Assembly: GCF_032854445.1 (NCBI RefSeq)
Contig: NC_088303.1
Coordinates: 25,275,265-25,339,264, forward strand
DNA length: 64,000 bases
Source: Liolophura sinensis
Lineage: Eukaryota; Mollusca; Polyplacophora; Chitonida; Chitonidae
Direction of reading: 5' to 3'
Each line of letters begins with the position of its first letter. Position 1 is the stretch's first letter. Shown in pieces: positions 23,939 to 36,470 of this stretch. Below the pieces are notes generated by a model that did not search any database, was not told where the DNA came from, and saw only the letters and a program-made list of their open reading frames with translations. Made by a program: the position numbers and the translations under genes.

Positions 23939-26900
23939 TTAATCTTCTGTTGAAGTGTTCTCAGCAGCTGGAGCAGACTCGGCTGGGACTTTTTCTGCTT
24001 TGGTTTCACCTCCATCCTGCGAGGTGTTGTCTTTCTTCTCACCATCTTCATTTTCACCATCCTAAAATAAATTATAAAAATGGCTTTATATCCCTTGTCG
24101 CATTTGAGCTACACTACGATTCCATAGCAAAGCTGGAGCAGTTGTAGCCAGTGTAGAAATTTCCTTTTCTTTTAGTTACTTAAAATCCTAGTCCAGCAAA
24201 CTTACATGTCCTCCAAAAGAAAGTTTGGTATATTGTTTTAAGTTGAGTAGATTAAAAAGTTGACTTTCTCCAAATTTAATGTTTTAAGTGGGTTTCTTTT
24301 TTTTTTGTCAACTTTAGGGTTTTGCTCTTAGTAATTTTCGTGGATGCATATGTTATGTCACATAAGACTACTCATCAGGATAAGCTAGCAAGAAAGTATA
24401 TATTCTCTCCCAGTCTATTTTTAGAGCTTGAGTAATGTTGTAAGCCAGGCTGTGTAAGAAATGTCTCCTTGCCAAGAGTTACCATACATCCAATATTGGA
24501 GGGGAGGTGGGGGGGGGGGGCTCCCCGAAGCTGACGGTATCACATTATTTGTTACTTTTGAATATAACCACTACAGAAATTGGCATGCTGCTATGAACAT
24601 GCTGCTTGCTACCAATGCGTAGTTTTAGATGCATTTCTGCTGTTGAATCCAGAGACTATCACCTTTGAGCTGAACAGCTGTTTTGCGATTCTTATGCTGA
24701 TTTAACTACAAGATTACTCCTTGACTGCATAGAATTTGCAGACATGTAATCTTTTGGCTGTGCCCTTTAGCAATGCAATCACCAATGTCTAACAAAGCGA
24801 CATCACTCATCCAATTCTTCCGGTTAAAATTCTATCACTGTCTCCGTTATCCGCCATTTTACCTACAGTGAGGATCTACTTGTGACGTCACGCACTTCAT
24901 ACACCACCACTGCAGATGTCTTTGGGCATGCTCGACGGGAGTCCAGACTTTAAAATGCATTTCTACTGCACCAAACCAGTGAATTTTGAAATTTTTTTTT
25001 TTACTTCCTTATTACTAAAGTGTAAATTACATCAGTTTTTAGTGGATTTATGAAATCTTTGGCTGGAGTAGCCCTTTAACAGTTTTTGAAAAACGGGCTT
25101 TAAATGCTATGATACACTAATCTAGTGCTCCTAACTAAGACATCTGCTTACCTTTCGCTTACGATTGTAGTTGCGAGGTCTTCGTCGTCTGGGAGGTCCC
25201 CCATCCTGTCCGCCTCCCCGTGGTGGGCCACTGTAGTTGCCCTGGTTTTGGTAGCCTCCACCACCTTGGAAGCGCCTTGGACGGCCGTAGTACCGTTGAT
25301 AATTAGGGCGGCGTCTTCCACCTCGACGAGGAGGACCTTGGTCTTGACCCTGAACCTGCTGATCATCCCCTTCTTCCCCTTGGCTGTCCCGATTTCCCCG
25401 CGGAGGGCCTCTGCGAGGTGGGCCCCGGTAGTAACCACGGTTACGCCAATATGGCCGACGTCGTGGGGCTCTCTGCTCATTGTCACCTGCAGCCTCATCT
25501 TTCTCATCCTCCTCTTCCTCACTCTGAAAGGAATTTAAGCTTTCGACATTAAAAAAAGAAAAAATGTTTATCATACAGATGGAATTAGCTCGTTTTGTTC
25601 CTAAAAATTGTACCAATCTCTGCACGCAAGATTAGCTTGGGTGTATTAATAAAGTGAACAAAGTATTCCTCTGGGATTACTAGTCTATATACTATAACTA
25701 TACTATATACACAACTTATCGAAACTGACAATATTGCAAAAAACACAGGCAACATACCAGTCAATTTCATCCTTGATAGGTGTTGACCAGGTGTTCATAC
25801 TAAGAACAGCTGTTGACTAAAATGAGTGCTCACCTGTCCACTGCTGCGGCCTCCACGACCTCCACCCCGGCCTCCCCTTGGGTACCAGCGCCTCCTGAAC
25901 CGACGCCGATCCGCCGCATACTTGCTACCTTGAACATTGGCACCCTCCGGTCCCGTGACGTTGGCGGCTTCATTTCCCTGGTAACAAGATAACAACTTTC
26001 AGTCAATTCTAAAGCTGATACTAATTTGAATGTTGTCAAAAGAATATCACACTTCTATGTTAGTCAGTTAAGTTATGCTCTTGTAATAAATAGACCAGGT
26101 TTCAATAGGCACTGAAGTTTAGGGTCTTCAATACTGTTCAATTCTAAAATCTGCAAAGTCATAAAGCTTTGAACATTTTCCTGTTGGACAATCATTTGAA
26201 TGGCCTTCAAAAATGCAAAATCTGAAGGTAGGTGGCTGATGAAAAACTTGGTACTGCTCAACAAAAACAATATACAAACATAACACTCATGCAGCTACAT
26301 AATCTGTAGTGACATCATAGGGGTTACAAATCTAAATTTATACTGACTATTTGCAACATGTAAGCAAAGTTAATTCACATTACAAAATGATTGGTATCTT
26401 TAGTCATGATAAAACTTTGTTTAAAGCATCCACAATTTGTTAATAAGATAGTTACCCACCTTTTCGCCTTCAACAACGTCAAATTCGACCGTTTCACCAT
26501 CACCCAGACTCCTCAGATATTTTCTAGGATTGTTCTTGATGATGGCAGTCTGAAAATCAAATCATACCACTCATATGAAACAACAAATATAAACCAAACA
26601 AGTTGACAATATTTATCCAAGAAATAGGAAATAGCAATTTTTAAAGCATTTAGACATCTGATTAGATACATTTACCAAACTGATCCATGTAAAGCAGAAT
26701 CCCTACCTGATGGACAAACACGTCATCTTTGGTGTCTTCTCTGCAAAAAGAAAAAGGAATTTATAGGTGAATATAATGCTATTAATCATGGATATGCCGT
26801 CTACTGCGCAAATTTGACAGCATTACTAAAGGCCATTCTTGAATTCTTTGTTAGGGATATCCCAACTCAATAAGAAACAACCAAGGAGCTTGCATGTAAA

Positions 26901-29900
26901 ACACATGAAAACAAAACTTCCCCTCAATACATAAAATACTGAGGCGAACTTGGTAATTCATATGCACAGAGCAGTGAACATCCTCGTGCCATTGTACTTT
27001 ACATGCATGTACATTATGCTTAATCATTCTGATACACAATACAATAAGCCTTGAATTTAACAAATAATGGCTTAATTCACTGCGTATAGGCTGTGATAAC
27101 TGCAGGAAAAAAAGTGTCCATTGTTTTACGTCCTCATCCAAAAACAATGGACACTTCCGTTTTAGTACAGATATCACAGCGTATATGCAGTGAATCAAGC
27201 CATTACTTCTATTCTAACACATCCCCTGTTCACACTTATTTTACACTATCTTTCAGTTTTTATTCCCTATCGATTTTCAAACCGATACCTATTCCCAACT
27301 TTATTTTGATTACACTTCTCTTGCGTCGACTGCTCCTTGGAAGAATTCACTTTAAAGAACTACAGGGTTCACATGTATAGAACAAATGAGAATACCGCTT
27401 TTCATGTGTGATAGGTCCACGCTGGTTGTTGGGCGAGTTTCAGACATTCCTAAAATCTTTTGACAGACGGCAATCATGAACGGGATGTTTCGCTAGGAAG
27501 GTGACAGTGCTACACAAGCTACTGCAGTCAGCAGTAGTGAATGCACTCGGTAAACCGTTCGGAGGATGTTACTAGTTACAGACTCCGCTATCTCAGCTGC
27601 TTTGTGCCCTCACTGACAACATGGATCCTGGGATGAAGGCCTGCATTTTTTGAAATTTCCGACACTTGACAGTCACCAGACATTCGCGCGCCCAGTATGT
27701 CAGACAAAACATCGGAAAAAGAGGTGTACATAAAATTTAGCTGTTGCTTTTCGTTTTGTACTTCGTAGCTGCCAAGGGTATACAGATCTGTCAGCAAGTG
27801 TAACTAATCCGCCCTCAAGTTAAACATGTTGACCTATATGTAGATTGCACAGCTGACGTCCGTTTGTTGTCATGTTTAAACTGTATGTCGTACCAACCGA
27901 TCCTCTCTGCAGTTGGAACAACCCTGCTGAATGCTATGACGTTACTCTTCGACAACAGTGTTGGTCGCGTGAAAAAATTCACTGCATATACGGTCAGATA
28001 TATGAAGCTGTTGTCTATTCTCTGTAGTAAGCATTTGGCAGATGTGTTAGAATTTGTAGTTTTTGTGGTAATTAATACCCATGCAGCGAATCAACGATGG
28101 AACATTCCCCTCCTGCTGGTGTAAACTAAATGTGTGCAAAAATTGAGCGCATTACATACAGTACTTTTCAAGATACCACCCTAGGTGTTGAAACCTGTAT
28201 GTAATCTGTTAAAATGGTGGCATAGCTTCATTTAAGGTCAAAGGTGTATAAATATGTTCTTTCAATAGCCCCCAAAACATACAAAAAAATTCACCCCTGT
28301 TCAGACTTGTAGCTCTATTTTGACACATCTCATTGATTTGATGATTTTAGTTTCACTTGTTCTATAGTCTGTCAGAAATCGCTACCACTACCGCACCTGT
28401 CTGACCATTGTGTTCTTGTACACTTTATTAGAAGCTCACTCATTGGCCCACAGGCCAATAAGATGGTGTGCATCACAGTGACAATGTTTGGAAACCTGGC
28501 AGCATGTGATGGTATCTACTTTCCTTTCACCTTCATACTGAACACTGACAGAACTAAAGACTGAACTCTTACCACAATTACCTACCATGGAGTAAGTCTG
28601 TATAAGTATCCAAAACCTTATTTCTAATTCTGCTGTCTTAATTTACCTGGCCTGCCAAACTTTTCCCAAAATCTGCAAGTTCGGCAAAAATTTCATAATC
28701 CCATGTCAGCAGTTATTTCTACGATTTGACCCTTGCCCACTCTTACATTTTGTTTAACATTGGTTCAAATACACAATACACCAAGTCATGAAGTTTGTAA
28801 TTTATGGTATTTAACACGCACAGTGAATGAACTATGGATCAACCCTCTCATGTTGTTGTTCTCTACATGTGTGCGTAAGTACATGTACATGAGGTAGTAC
28901 TTCAGATACCACCCATATGATTTTGTTCAGATTTAAAGAAAAACACTTTACTGCCTTTTCTGGAAGGATCATCCTCTTGTGTCCAACAATTTTTAATGAC
29001 GTCCCATGATTGCAGTGCTTTATTTTACCTCAAAAGTGGGAAGGTATTCGTGTCAAGATCTGACCTACAAATAGGTCACTAGGCACAGCAAAGCATACAA
29101 TGGGAGGTAACTATTGCAGGTGCAAAGCAACCAAATATCAGTACATTATATGAAGCATTTATTTTTAACACCGTATTTCCTTAATATTCCCTGAACATCG
29201 TTGGCTACAAACTGTACAAAATACTGTGTGCATTTGGTGCCAGAGAATGCAAGCCTTTTCTTCTGTGCATCACGAGTAGGATGGAAAGATACATCAATAC
29301 ATTTTAATTTCCTTGTTTGGGTTTAGAAAAGTAAATAGGCATGCACAAATAACTTTTTTGATCATCCTTGATTTCACTGGAGATGATGGGCTGTGTAATC
29401 AACTAGAGGTTCAGCAAAAGTTTCAATTTTACCAGACATTGTCAACAAGCCTACTGTACAAACTTTGAGACACTGATCTTCGTACTTGCAAAGTTTACAA
29501 TACTACCTTCAAATATGCCTGAATTCACCGTCAATCATATAGCACAGCCACTGACTAGGATATCAATGTAGCCACACAAATTAAATTCCATCCAATCCAT
29601 TCACCTGCCTCCACCTATTCAGAATACTTTATTTAACCTAGATTTTCTTATTTGACTTGTTGAGAATGGTGAAGGTTTACATAGAGCTTGTGCTGACTGT
29701 TTTGGTGTGGCTCTCAAAGAGAGAAAAGAGAACTGCAAAGTTTTTTGATCTGAACTAAATGTTATACATTGTGACATTACATTTTCTGATATTTGCCAGG
29801 AAATAAACCACAGAAATCTGGGCAACCTAATCTGCTTAAATACCCAAGTCTTGTTCCCCTGTTTTTTTTGTTTTTTTTTTAGAACGTCTTCACATCTAAG

Positions 29901-32223
29901 TGGCTCTGGACCTGGTTCATTATCTCCCTCCACAATGTAAGAAACGTTAAAAATGGCTTCCTCTTCCTGCATTCACGTTTTCTTTCGTCAGATCTGTGGA
30001 ATAGGCCTGAAATTAGACTAAATCGCCCCATACTGTGTATTTCTGGATAGCTTGAAATGTTTTTGAGCCTGTCGAGGGGATAGATGTCCACATAGTTTCT
30101 GTATTAAGGTCACTTATGCATAGTCGCCGCAGCCTCTCAAATTTGGTCTTTATACTTGTCTGCTCTTATTCTGCTCTTCACGCCTGCCCAGATGTAATTG
30201 GGCTACACTCCTAGACATGGCTAGGAGTAAGATTACGCCAGATATAGACCAGGAATGTGTACAAAGAGAAACCAAGCTTCTACAAATTTAAAATGGCCGG
30301 CAAGTCAAAGGCAGGCTTCTTGTTCATACTTCCAAGATGAGGCCTTCAAGCATGCCAGGGCTGTTTGAGAAACGGCAGCATTCCACAGCCAAAACCAATT
30401 GACCATCGTCACATTTGCACGTCTTCGGATTTTATCATGTCAGCCAAGTATCCCCAAATGATTAAGTCTAAATTTCAAACATGGTGCATGAATGACATGC
30501 TTGTAGGTCAAGTACACAGAAGTTTTGGTCTAACGCTCGTTTGCAAGTCAAAGAATATCGCTAAACTGACAAATCAGATGCATAAATGGATAGGGATTAC
30601 GGACAACCACATCATACACAAGTATGATTAGGACAGCATAGCCTAATGAATCAGACGTATGCTAACGAAACGTCTGAAGACCCTCCCAAAAGGCTGGGCA
30701 TTTTCGTATCTGCACTTATAACCCCCGTAGCACTTCCTGACATTTTTGCATCACCGATCTTTAACAAAAGGGATCACACTTTTACTGGATCACAATGGGC
30801 TCCAATTACGATCAAGCATTTTTAGTTCACAACCCAGCAAAAACTTCATAAAGACAGCGATGTTCGACATTTCTAACCTTTGCGCACATGAGCGTGGTGC
30901 AGAGCGGACTATTCTCCAAGCCAAGCACAGCAGACGATTTTCACCTGTGAAAAGCTGCCATCTGCATGATGAGGTTTCCATCGTTTAGAATACATGGCAA
31001 AGCATTGAGAAGGCAAACATAGCTGACTGTTCAAAACTGGCTGGTTTTGGGACTAAAAATGAGAAAGGTTTTGGTCCAACAACAGTGCGATTCCCTCAGC
31101 AAGGTAATGCTGATAGCGAAAATGTCAAGTAGGAAAAGCAACTAAGGTGCGGACGGAAAAATTCCCAGCGTTTTGCGAAGGGCCCTCTGTTAGATGTATC
31201 ATTAGCATACATTTAATTCATTTGGCTTAGGACAGCAGGACAGAAGTGCAGGGCAAGTCAATGCTTGCACAATGGGCTACGTCTCTACATAAACCGAATA
31301 ACCTGAAACTTGCAATTTCAGTTGGATCTCGTATTTTTAACTGCCCATAGAGTGCATAACAAATTTTTGTATAAAATGTTCTATGTAAGTTAACATCTAT
31401 AGTTTAAACCACATAATGAATTCAGTACTCGATTTATACCCAAGATTCCTGCTCATATCGACTTCGTATCAGACAAATGTATGGAGACCAGCACATAATG
31501 CGACATGAACACTACTTCACCGAAGCCTGCCTGACAAAACCAGTCTTCAGTATACCGCACTGCAACACCTGTGACCGACATTTCGCTTTATTCATGCCGT
31601 GCACGCACGTGTGCTACGATACACATGTACGATATTCGATTTCCATTGTGAGGCCTAAACCACGTGGTGTTAACCGGCGAGGCATGCTCTGCACAAAGAA
31701 ACGCTCAGAACTCTTGCATTTCATTGCAATTTAACCCAAGTCCTATCATATCTTTCGCCATTTCAATACACAACAAAGAATAGACCAAAAAGGCAAACTG
31801 GGCGCGGCAGCTAGGTATTTGTCATACTTTTTGTTACTCACCTATTTATGAAGCCATATCCGTTCTTCACGTTGAACCACTTCACCGTGCCGGTGACCTT
31901 TTCAGCTAAAACATAAAACGCTGTGTTTAGTACAAGAAAAGGATTAATAACATTAACTCTGAGATTCGTCTGAAAATTTAGCTCTTTTTCTTCACATTCT
32001 GGTGAAAAACTTGACTTGAAACACAAGCAAAATTTGAACTCGAAGGCTAGAAACTTCCCTGGTGCAGGGAGAAAACGTGGGAGCTTCAAAAGGGGCTGAC
32101 CCCATTCCGCACGTAGTTCAAATCTACGGTAAGTTTTACGAACACAACATTAGATAGCTCACCCAGAATCTTTTTTTCGGCTACGGCCGGCTTTGTCTCC
32201 GGTTGTTTCTCGGAGTCGGACAT
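23939..32223 (-). CDS. Y-box binding protein with cold-shock domain (seven coding exons)
   Basis: Coding exons on the - strand are 32223-32163, 31905-31842, 26740-26707, 26549-26460, 25977-25834, 25523-25152 and 24061-23939. Borders are GT/AG and phases fit, giving 295 aa. The start is [19 protein letters not shown] cold-shock domain covers about residues 22-95, with the RNP1-like NGYGFINR (35-42) and the RNP2-like DVFVHQ (48-53). A long C-terminal tail alternates basic arginine/glycine/proline stretches ([20 protein letters not shown], then repeated RGPPRRG and [10 protein letters not shown]) with acidic ones ([11 protein letters not shown]; final [10 protein letters not shown] to STED). This is the YBX1 layout: an mRNA-packaging protein of cytoplasmic mRNPs that also enters the nucleus and binds Y-box DNA. 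Exon 2 to exon 3 spans a 5.1-kb intron. The gene looks intact. Confidence 0.97.
24062..25151. other. last intron of the YBX gene
   Basis: About 1.1 kb with a G-run at about 24509-24520 and a T-run near 24997. The phrase 'ggctggagtagccctttaa' at 25059-25077 looks like the end of a MITE, but the partner end was not found. Confidence 0.5.
27065..27205. mobile_element. foldback/MITE-like hairpin in YBX intron 2
   Basis: The left arm starts 'taatggcttaattcactgcg' and the right arm ends 'gcagtgaatcaagccatta'. Inner parts pair as well ('agtgtccattgtttt' with 'aaaacaatggacact'; 'ctgtgata' with 'tatcacag'). The whole 141-bp unit folds back on itself with a loop of about 14 nt near 27127-27140. Confidence 0.75.
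27206..31841. other. rest of YBX intron 2, nothing else recognised
   Basis: About 4.6 kb of AT-rich intron with no SINE-A or SINE-B copy that I could see, unlike the introns of the membrane-protein and eIF5A genes. Short frames on both strands look accidental. Confidence 0.5.
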
Positions 32224-32349
32224 GGCTTGATGTTACAAAGAGTGGTGTTACCACACTGTCCTGCTGTCACTGGACTCGCCTCTCTCGCTCTTTGTTCTTC
32301 CTCTGCTAAGATGGCCTCCTCATGCCTGCTAAAGAACGCAGCATGGCTG

Positions 32350-32405
32350 CGTTTCCATTGGCTAACGTAAAATGACGTCACTTTTCGAAGGCTTTTCATT
32401 GGTCG
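32350..32405 (-). promoter_or_regulatory. YBX promoter: two CCAAT boxes and a CRE
   Basis: The plus strand reads ATTGG at 32357-32361 and 32398-32402, so CCAAT boxes lie on the gene's own strand 134 and 175 bp upstream of the start codon. Between them is a perfect CRE palindrome TGACGTCA at 32373-32380. The 41-bp spacing with a CRE in the middle is a common layout for NF-Y-driven housekeeping promoters. The binding proteins are inferred. Confidence 0.7.
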
Positions 32406-33040
32406 CCCAGTTTTTGCTCCAGACCAAAGTTGGAAGACGAGTCTTGACTTGAAAGGCTTTTTGTTTGCATCTTCCACATAACACAAAGAAGTCGGTAAAT
32501 TAAGATGAAACTGAAGCCAAAGGGAAAGAAACTACAGCAAGAAGCATTGAAATTTAAGCGCAAAACACCAAAGGCACTTCGTAATGTAACCCCAATATTG
32601 AGTACCTTGAACGGCTATATTTATAATACATGCATTTACATTTTCCACGACAGTGGTACCAGTGCGGTTACATGTGCATTGCACATAGATAACATGTTAG
32701 TACAATAAACAAGTAAATAAATAAATAAATAATAAATAAATAAAAAATTAACAAGTTTTCTCAATATATGTGAAATAGAGATCAACATATTTAAAGTGAA
32801 ACAATTTTTTTAATTTACTCAATTTATTTAATAAATAAGGTCAGAAGGATGTTGAAGGGGTGGAGGTGGGTTTGTGGATCGGAGGTGGGTGTGTTCTCCA
32901 AAATTTTTGTAAGCACTTTACTGTACATCCTATAGGCCTATATATGCAAGACTTAATTTTGCAAAGATTTAATGGTGCCATAGTGGAAATTACGATGCAT
33001 TCATAATGTGAATATCGCACTGAGCTTGTCATATAGGCCT
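32406..33040. other. spacer upstream of YBX; AAAT microsatellite
   Basis: A lysine-rich plus-strand frame (MKLKPKGKKLQQEALKFKRK) starts at 32505, head to head with YBX, but nothing supports it as a gene. An (AAAT)n run lies at about 32710-32750. Confidence 0.4.
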
Positions 33041-33100
33041 AATTAAGTGAAATATTCTTTTGTACATCTATCAAATAAGTAAATATATAAATAAATAGAT
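33041..33100 (+). mobile_element. SINE-A tail fragment
   Basis: 'taagtgaaatattctttt' followed by 'atcaaataagtaaat' matches the 3' end of SINE-A; no body or head is present. Confidence 0.6.
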
Positions 33101-34617
33101 CTAGGCCTATTTTAAATTCCGTTGCAGTTAACTTTTGACATACGTATACTTTAAGGGTTTTGTTTGCATTGAAACTGTATAATGGCCCAAGTTATTCTTT
33201 GCTGAACTGCTAACAGATTTCTGCATGTCTAGGCCTACAAAAAATTTCCACAAATGTAAAGCTGTTGTTGAGATACGCCCATTTGGTTAAGGTTTAAATA
33301 GTAATTCAACTCTTTAACTGGCACATTAAGAATCGCATTTATTAAGTAGATGGAAATAGAACACATGGCACAGCAAAGTTATCATATATGCTTTTATATA
33401 ATAATGGTCCTACATGGTCCAATATAAGACTGGAGATGCATTCTGAACCTTTCCGTGCGGATAAAATTAAACTGTCCAAAGTTATTCTTTGTCACGGTGC
33501 TTGGGATTGCTCATCAAAAGGAGGGGGAAAAAGGCTGTGTGTATTTGTGTAAGTTTATTTGCAAAAACAATTTAAAATAATTAGAAATAACCTCCCTGCT
33601 GTCCTTGTACACAGACTGAGTCATGATAGTGTTCATTTTGTGAAAAATGTATTTTGTGCATGCACAATGTACAAAGAAAACTTTTTTTATTAGATCCCTC
33701 ATGTATAAATCACGCCTCACAGACTTTCACCTCGCCGCTTTAGTTGTTCTCATAATGTTTTCTTTCTTTTTTTTTGTTCTGATAAACTGAAAAATTGTAA
33801 GGCATCATTGTAAACCATAACATGTTCAAATATGGAAGTTAATATATATATAACCCCAACAGAACGGTGTGAAGTCCTAAACATATTTCAGATATGCATT
33901 TTTCACAGGTGCAGGTCATAATTAAAATGTGGTTCCAATCAAGTTCACAACAAAAAAGTTTTGCCCCTCCGCCCCACCCACTCTCGCATAAGCGCTAAAA
34001 CAAAGTAGTGTGGTGTTCAACACGATTATATGTTTACTTTATTTCAAATTCTGAAGCTTGATTAACTATTAGTTACTCTTGATGATCTTTGTTTTATGTG
34101 CTAAATCTGTCCAAACAAAGACTCCTTCAGGTACATAGGTCTTACCTTTTATTTAGCTTAGTCCCATCATATGTATATCATCCCAACGATATGTATGTAT
34201 ACATGCATCTCCAAAATATTTATTATTTGTATTGGAATGAATTTAGCTTTTTTTCTTCTAAAAATATTTCACCTAAATACATGTATGGCAGTGGTCAATA
34301 TATTTTGGGATGCGAGAAATATAATTTTATTTGTTTGACGGGGAGGAATTAAAATGAAATTTCTTTCTCGGGGGTTGGGTAGGAGGGGGGTCATTGTCTC
34401 GGTGAATCGGGAACGGGGGAGGCACTACTGTACCAAAAGACAACATCGTGCAGGGATTGCCTTGTTTGTTTAGTAAGGTGAACAATGTTGGATGAGCGGA
34501 GAAAACCCCTGCCTATATATGCAGGTACAGCAGACAATCATATATATTTAAACGCATTTATATAATCTAAAATCCGCAGTCAAACGAGCGAGAGCTGGTT
34601 TCGAACTCACGTCGCAT
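33101..34617. other. no gene recognised
   Basis: AT-rich spacer with short frames only. Confidence 0.5.
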
Positions 34618-34631
34618 CCTTATTGCATGTG

Positions 34632-34996
34632 ACCGGCCCGGATAGCACAGTTGGTAGAGCGTCCGCTTCGAGACCGGTAGATCCAGGATCAATCCTTGGT
34701 CGAGTCACACCTAAGACTTTAAAAGAGGAAGTTGTAACTTCCTCGCTTGGCGTTCAGCATGAAGGGGATAGTGCAACGACTGGTTGACCCGTATCAGTAT
34801 AATGGCTCGGGCGGGGCGGCTTACTTGCCTTCGGTAAGTCGTCTCAGTGATGCAGCACTAAATAAAAGAGCGGTGGAAATCCGTCCTGCAACAAGGAGGC
34901 ACATTACACGTGCATGCACCCTAATGATTCCTTCGTCGTCATATGACTGAAAAATTGTTGAGTACGACGTTAAACCCCAAAGCACTCACTCACTCA
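34632..34996 (+). mobile_element. SINE-B, full length, with perfect target-site duplication
   Basis: The head has a near-perfect tRNA A box ('tagcacagttggtagagcg') and a B-box-like 'ggatcaatccttgg'. The body follows, then the 3' domain 'gactgaaaaattgttgagta' plus 'cgacgttaaaccccaa' and an ACTC repeat tail. The 14-bp duplication 'ccttattgcatgtg' lies at 34618-34631 and 34997-35010. It inserted a few bases upstream of an existing SINE-A. Confidence 0.97.
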
Positions 34997-35010
34997 CCTT
35001 ATTGCATGTG

Positions 35011-35278
35011 GGACCTCCGTGACTGAATGGGGTAGCACGCCAGTAGGGCGCAATGACCAAGGAGCCTCTCATCAATGTGGTCACTGTGAGTTCAAGTCTA
35101 GCTCATGCTGGCTTTCCTCCCGGGCCGTAAGTGGGAAGCTCTGTCAGCAATCTGCAGATGGTCGTGTGTTTCTCCCGGGCTCTATCACGTTTAATTCCTC
35201 TCGCCATAATGCTTGCCGCCGTCGTATAAGTGAAACATTCTGAGTACGGCGTAAAACACCAAATAAATAAATAAATAG
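35011..35278 (+). mobile_element. SINE-A, full length
   Basis: It begins 'ggacctccgtgactgaatgg', includes the B-box-like 'gtgagttcaagtctagctc', and ends with 'gtacggcgtaaaacaccaaa' and (AAAT)n. It lies directly against the duplicated flank of the SINE-B to the left. Confidence 0.9.
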
Positions 35279-35280
35279 TT

Positions 35281-35395
35281 GCAGCAGCTTTTTGGCGGTG
35301 TAGATTCGCCCTACCACAAGAACACACAGTATGCACGTACATTCACAAACGTATAGTCACTCCTCGTTGTCATGCGAATGAAAAATTGCTAATAA
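35281..35395 (+). mobile_element. SINE-B 3' fragment
   Basis: It starts in the SINE-B body ('ctttttggcggtgtagattc'), continues to 'cgaatgaaaaattgctaata' and lacks head and final tail. Just beyond, a 31-bp segment is duplicated at about 35394-35424 and 35449-35479. Confidence 0.75.
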
Positions 35396-35505
35396 GTCAC
35401 TGACAGACTCATATTCCTCAGACGTAGCCTATATACATGTACTTAGAGAGTCACCGACAAACCCATACTCCTCAAACATTAAAGTATATACCGATGACAA
35501 CATGC

Positions 35506-35510
<5 letters not shown>

Positions 35511-35601
<91 letters not shown>
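35511..35601. repeat. compound (CA)n(TA)n microsatellite
   Basis: A pure CA run of about 36 bp is followed directly by a TA run of about 55 bp. The TA block is self-complementary. Confidence 0.98.
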
Positions 35602-35603
<2 letters not shown>

Positions 35604-35834
35604 CTAAAGGACACCGTGAGATAAGAACTTGTGAGATAAGAAAAGCCGATTGTAGGTCGGCGTTGCATATCAGGAAATGCCACGATTTAGACTAGGGTTC
35701 ACGCACAAATGACCTATCTCATGCACACTGTGTGATGTCTCCAAACTTATTCAGTGCACTTTTTGTATTATGAATGTGAATTTTTAGAAGAATTACGTAA
35801 TTATATGATGTTTATGGCGTATACTCAATAATAT

Positions 35835-35985
35835 AATTATTCCACTTATTTATACTACGGCAACCAGCATTATGGTGGGAAGAAGCTGGACAGAGTCCGT
35901 TGGAAACCCAGGCACGTCCATCCGCATGTTGCGGGAAACCTTCCCATGCACCCAAGGAAGCCAACGTCAGCTCACATCTATAATT
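35835..35985 (-). mobile_element. SINE-A, 5'-truncated and diverged
   Basis: The complement carries 'cataatgctggttgccgtag' and body motifs, but the head and a clean tail are missing. Confidence 0.7.
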
Positions 35986-36227
35986 AACGAGAACAATAAT
36001 TTTAACTTTCAAATTTCAATGTATAGGCCTACATTATTCTTGGTAAATACATACTTTTTCTGTCTTAATTTTAAGCAATGTAATACGATATTACTTGTTC
36101 TCAGAGCTGGGGGATATCTGTTTGATATGCACACCATTTTCTGGCAAGATAGCACATTTGCTGGTGTTCAGCTATTTGTGTGCAATTAAACATATATGAT
36201 ATTTGCATATATTTGAGTGTGCTATAT

Positions 36228-36470
36228 TGATCCCATGGAGAGATTGCTTAATGATTATAGCGTATTCGGGAGACCCTGGATTAAACCCAGGTCGGTTCAT
36301 ACCAAAGACTTTAAAAATGGTACTTGTTGTTGCCTCGCTTGGTCGGTCAGCACTACATGACATGCTAGAGCAAGAAAACAGGCCTGTTTCGCCTGGTGTC
36401 GAAATAATGTTACTGGGTGGATGCTCGATGTCATGTCTGAAGAATTCGGCATGATACTTAAAGGGGAAGA
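36228..36470 (+). mobile_element. SINE-B, 3'-truncated and diverged
   Basis: The head has 'cctggattaaacccaggtcg' and 'taccaaagactttaaaaatg'; the body has 'tgctcgatgtcatgtctgaa'. The 3' domain is absent. Confidence 0.75.

Noticed and set aside
25125-25538. 137-codon plus-strand frame opposite YBX
   Set aside because: It is the antisense shadow of YBX exon 6, whose Arg/Gly/Pro codon bias keeps the other strand open.
32505-32708. Lysine-rich frame head to head with YBX (MKLKPKGKKLQQ)
   Set aside because: A divergent gene is possible, but no good splice donor, downstream exon or family match was seen.
34632-34720. tRNA gene at the head of SINE-B
   Set aside because: A and B boxes are tRNA-like, but the sequence continues as a SINE with target duplications and cannot be completed as a cloverleaf with an acceptor stem.
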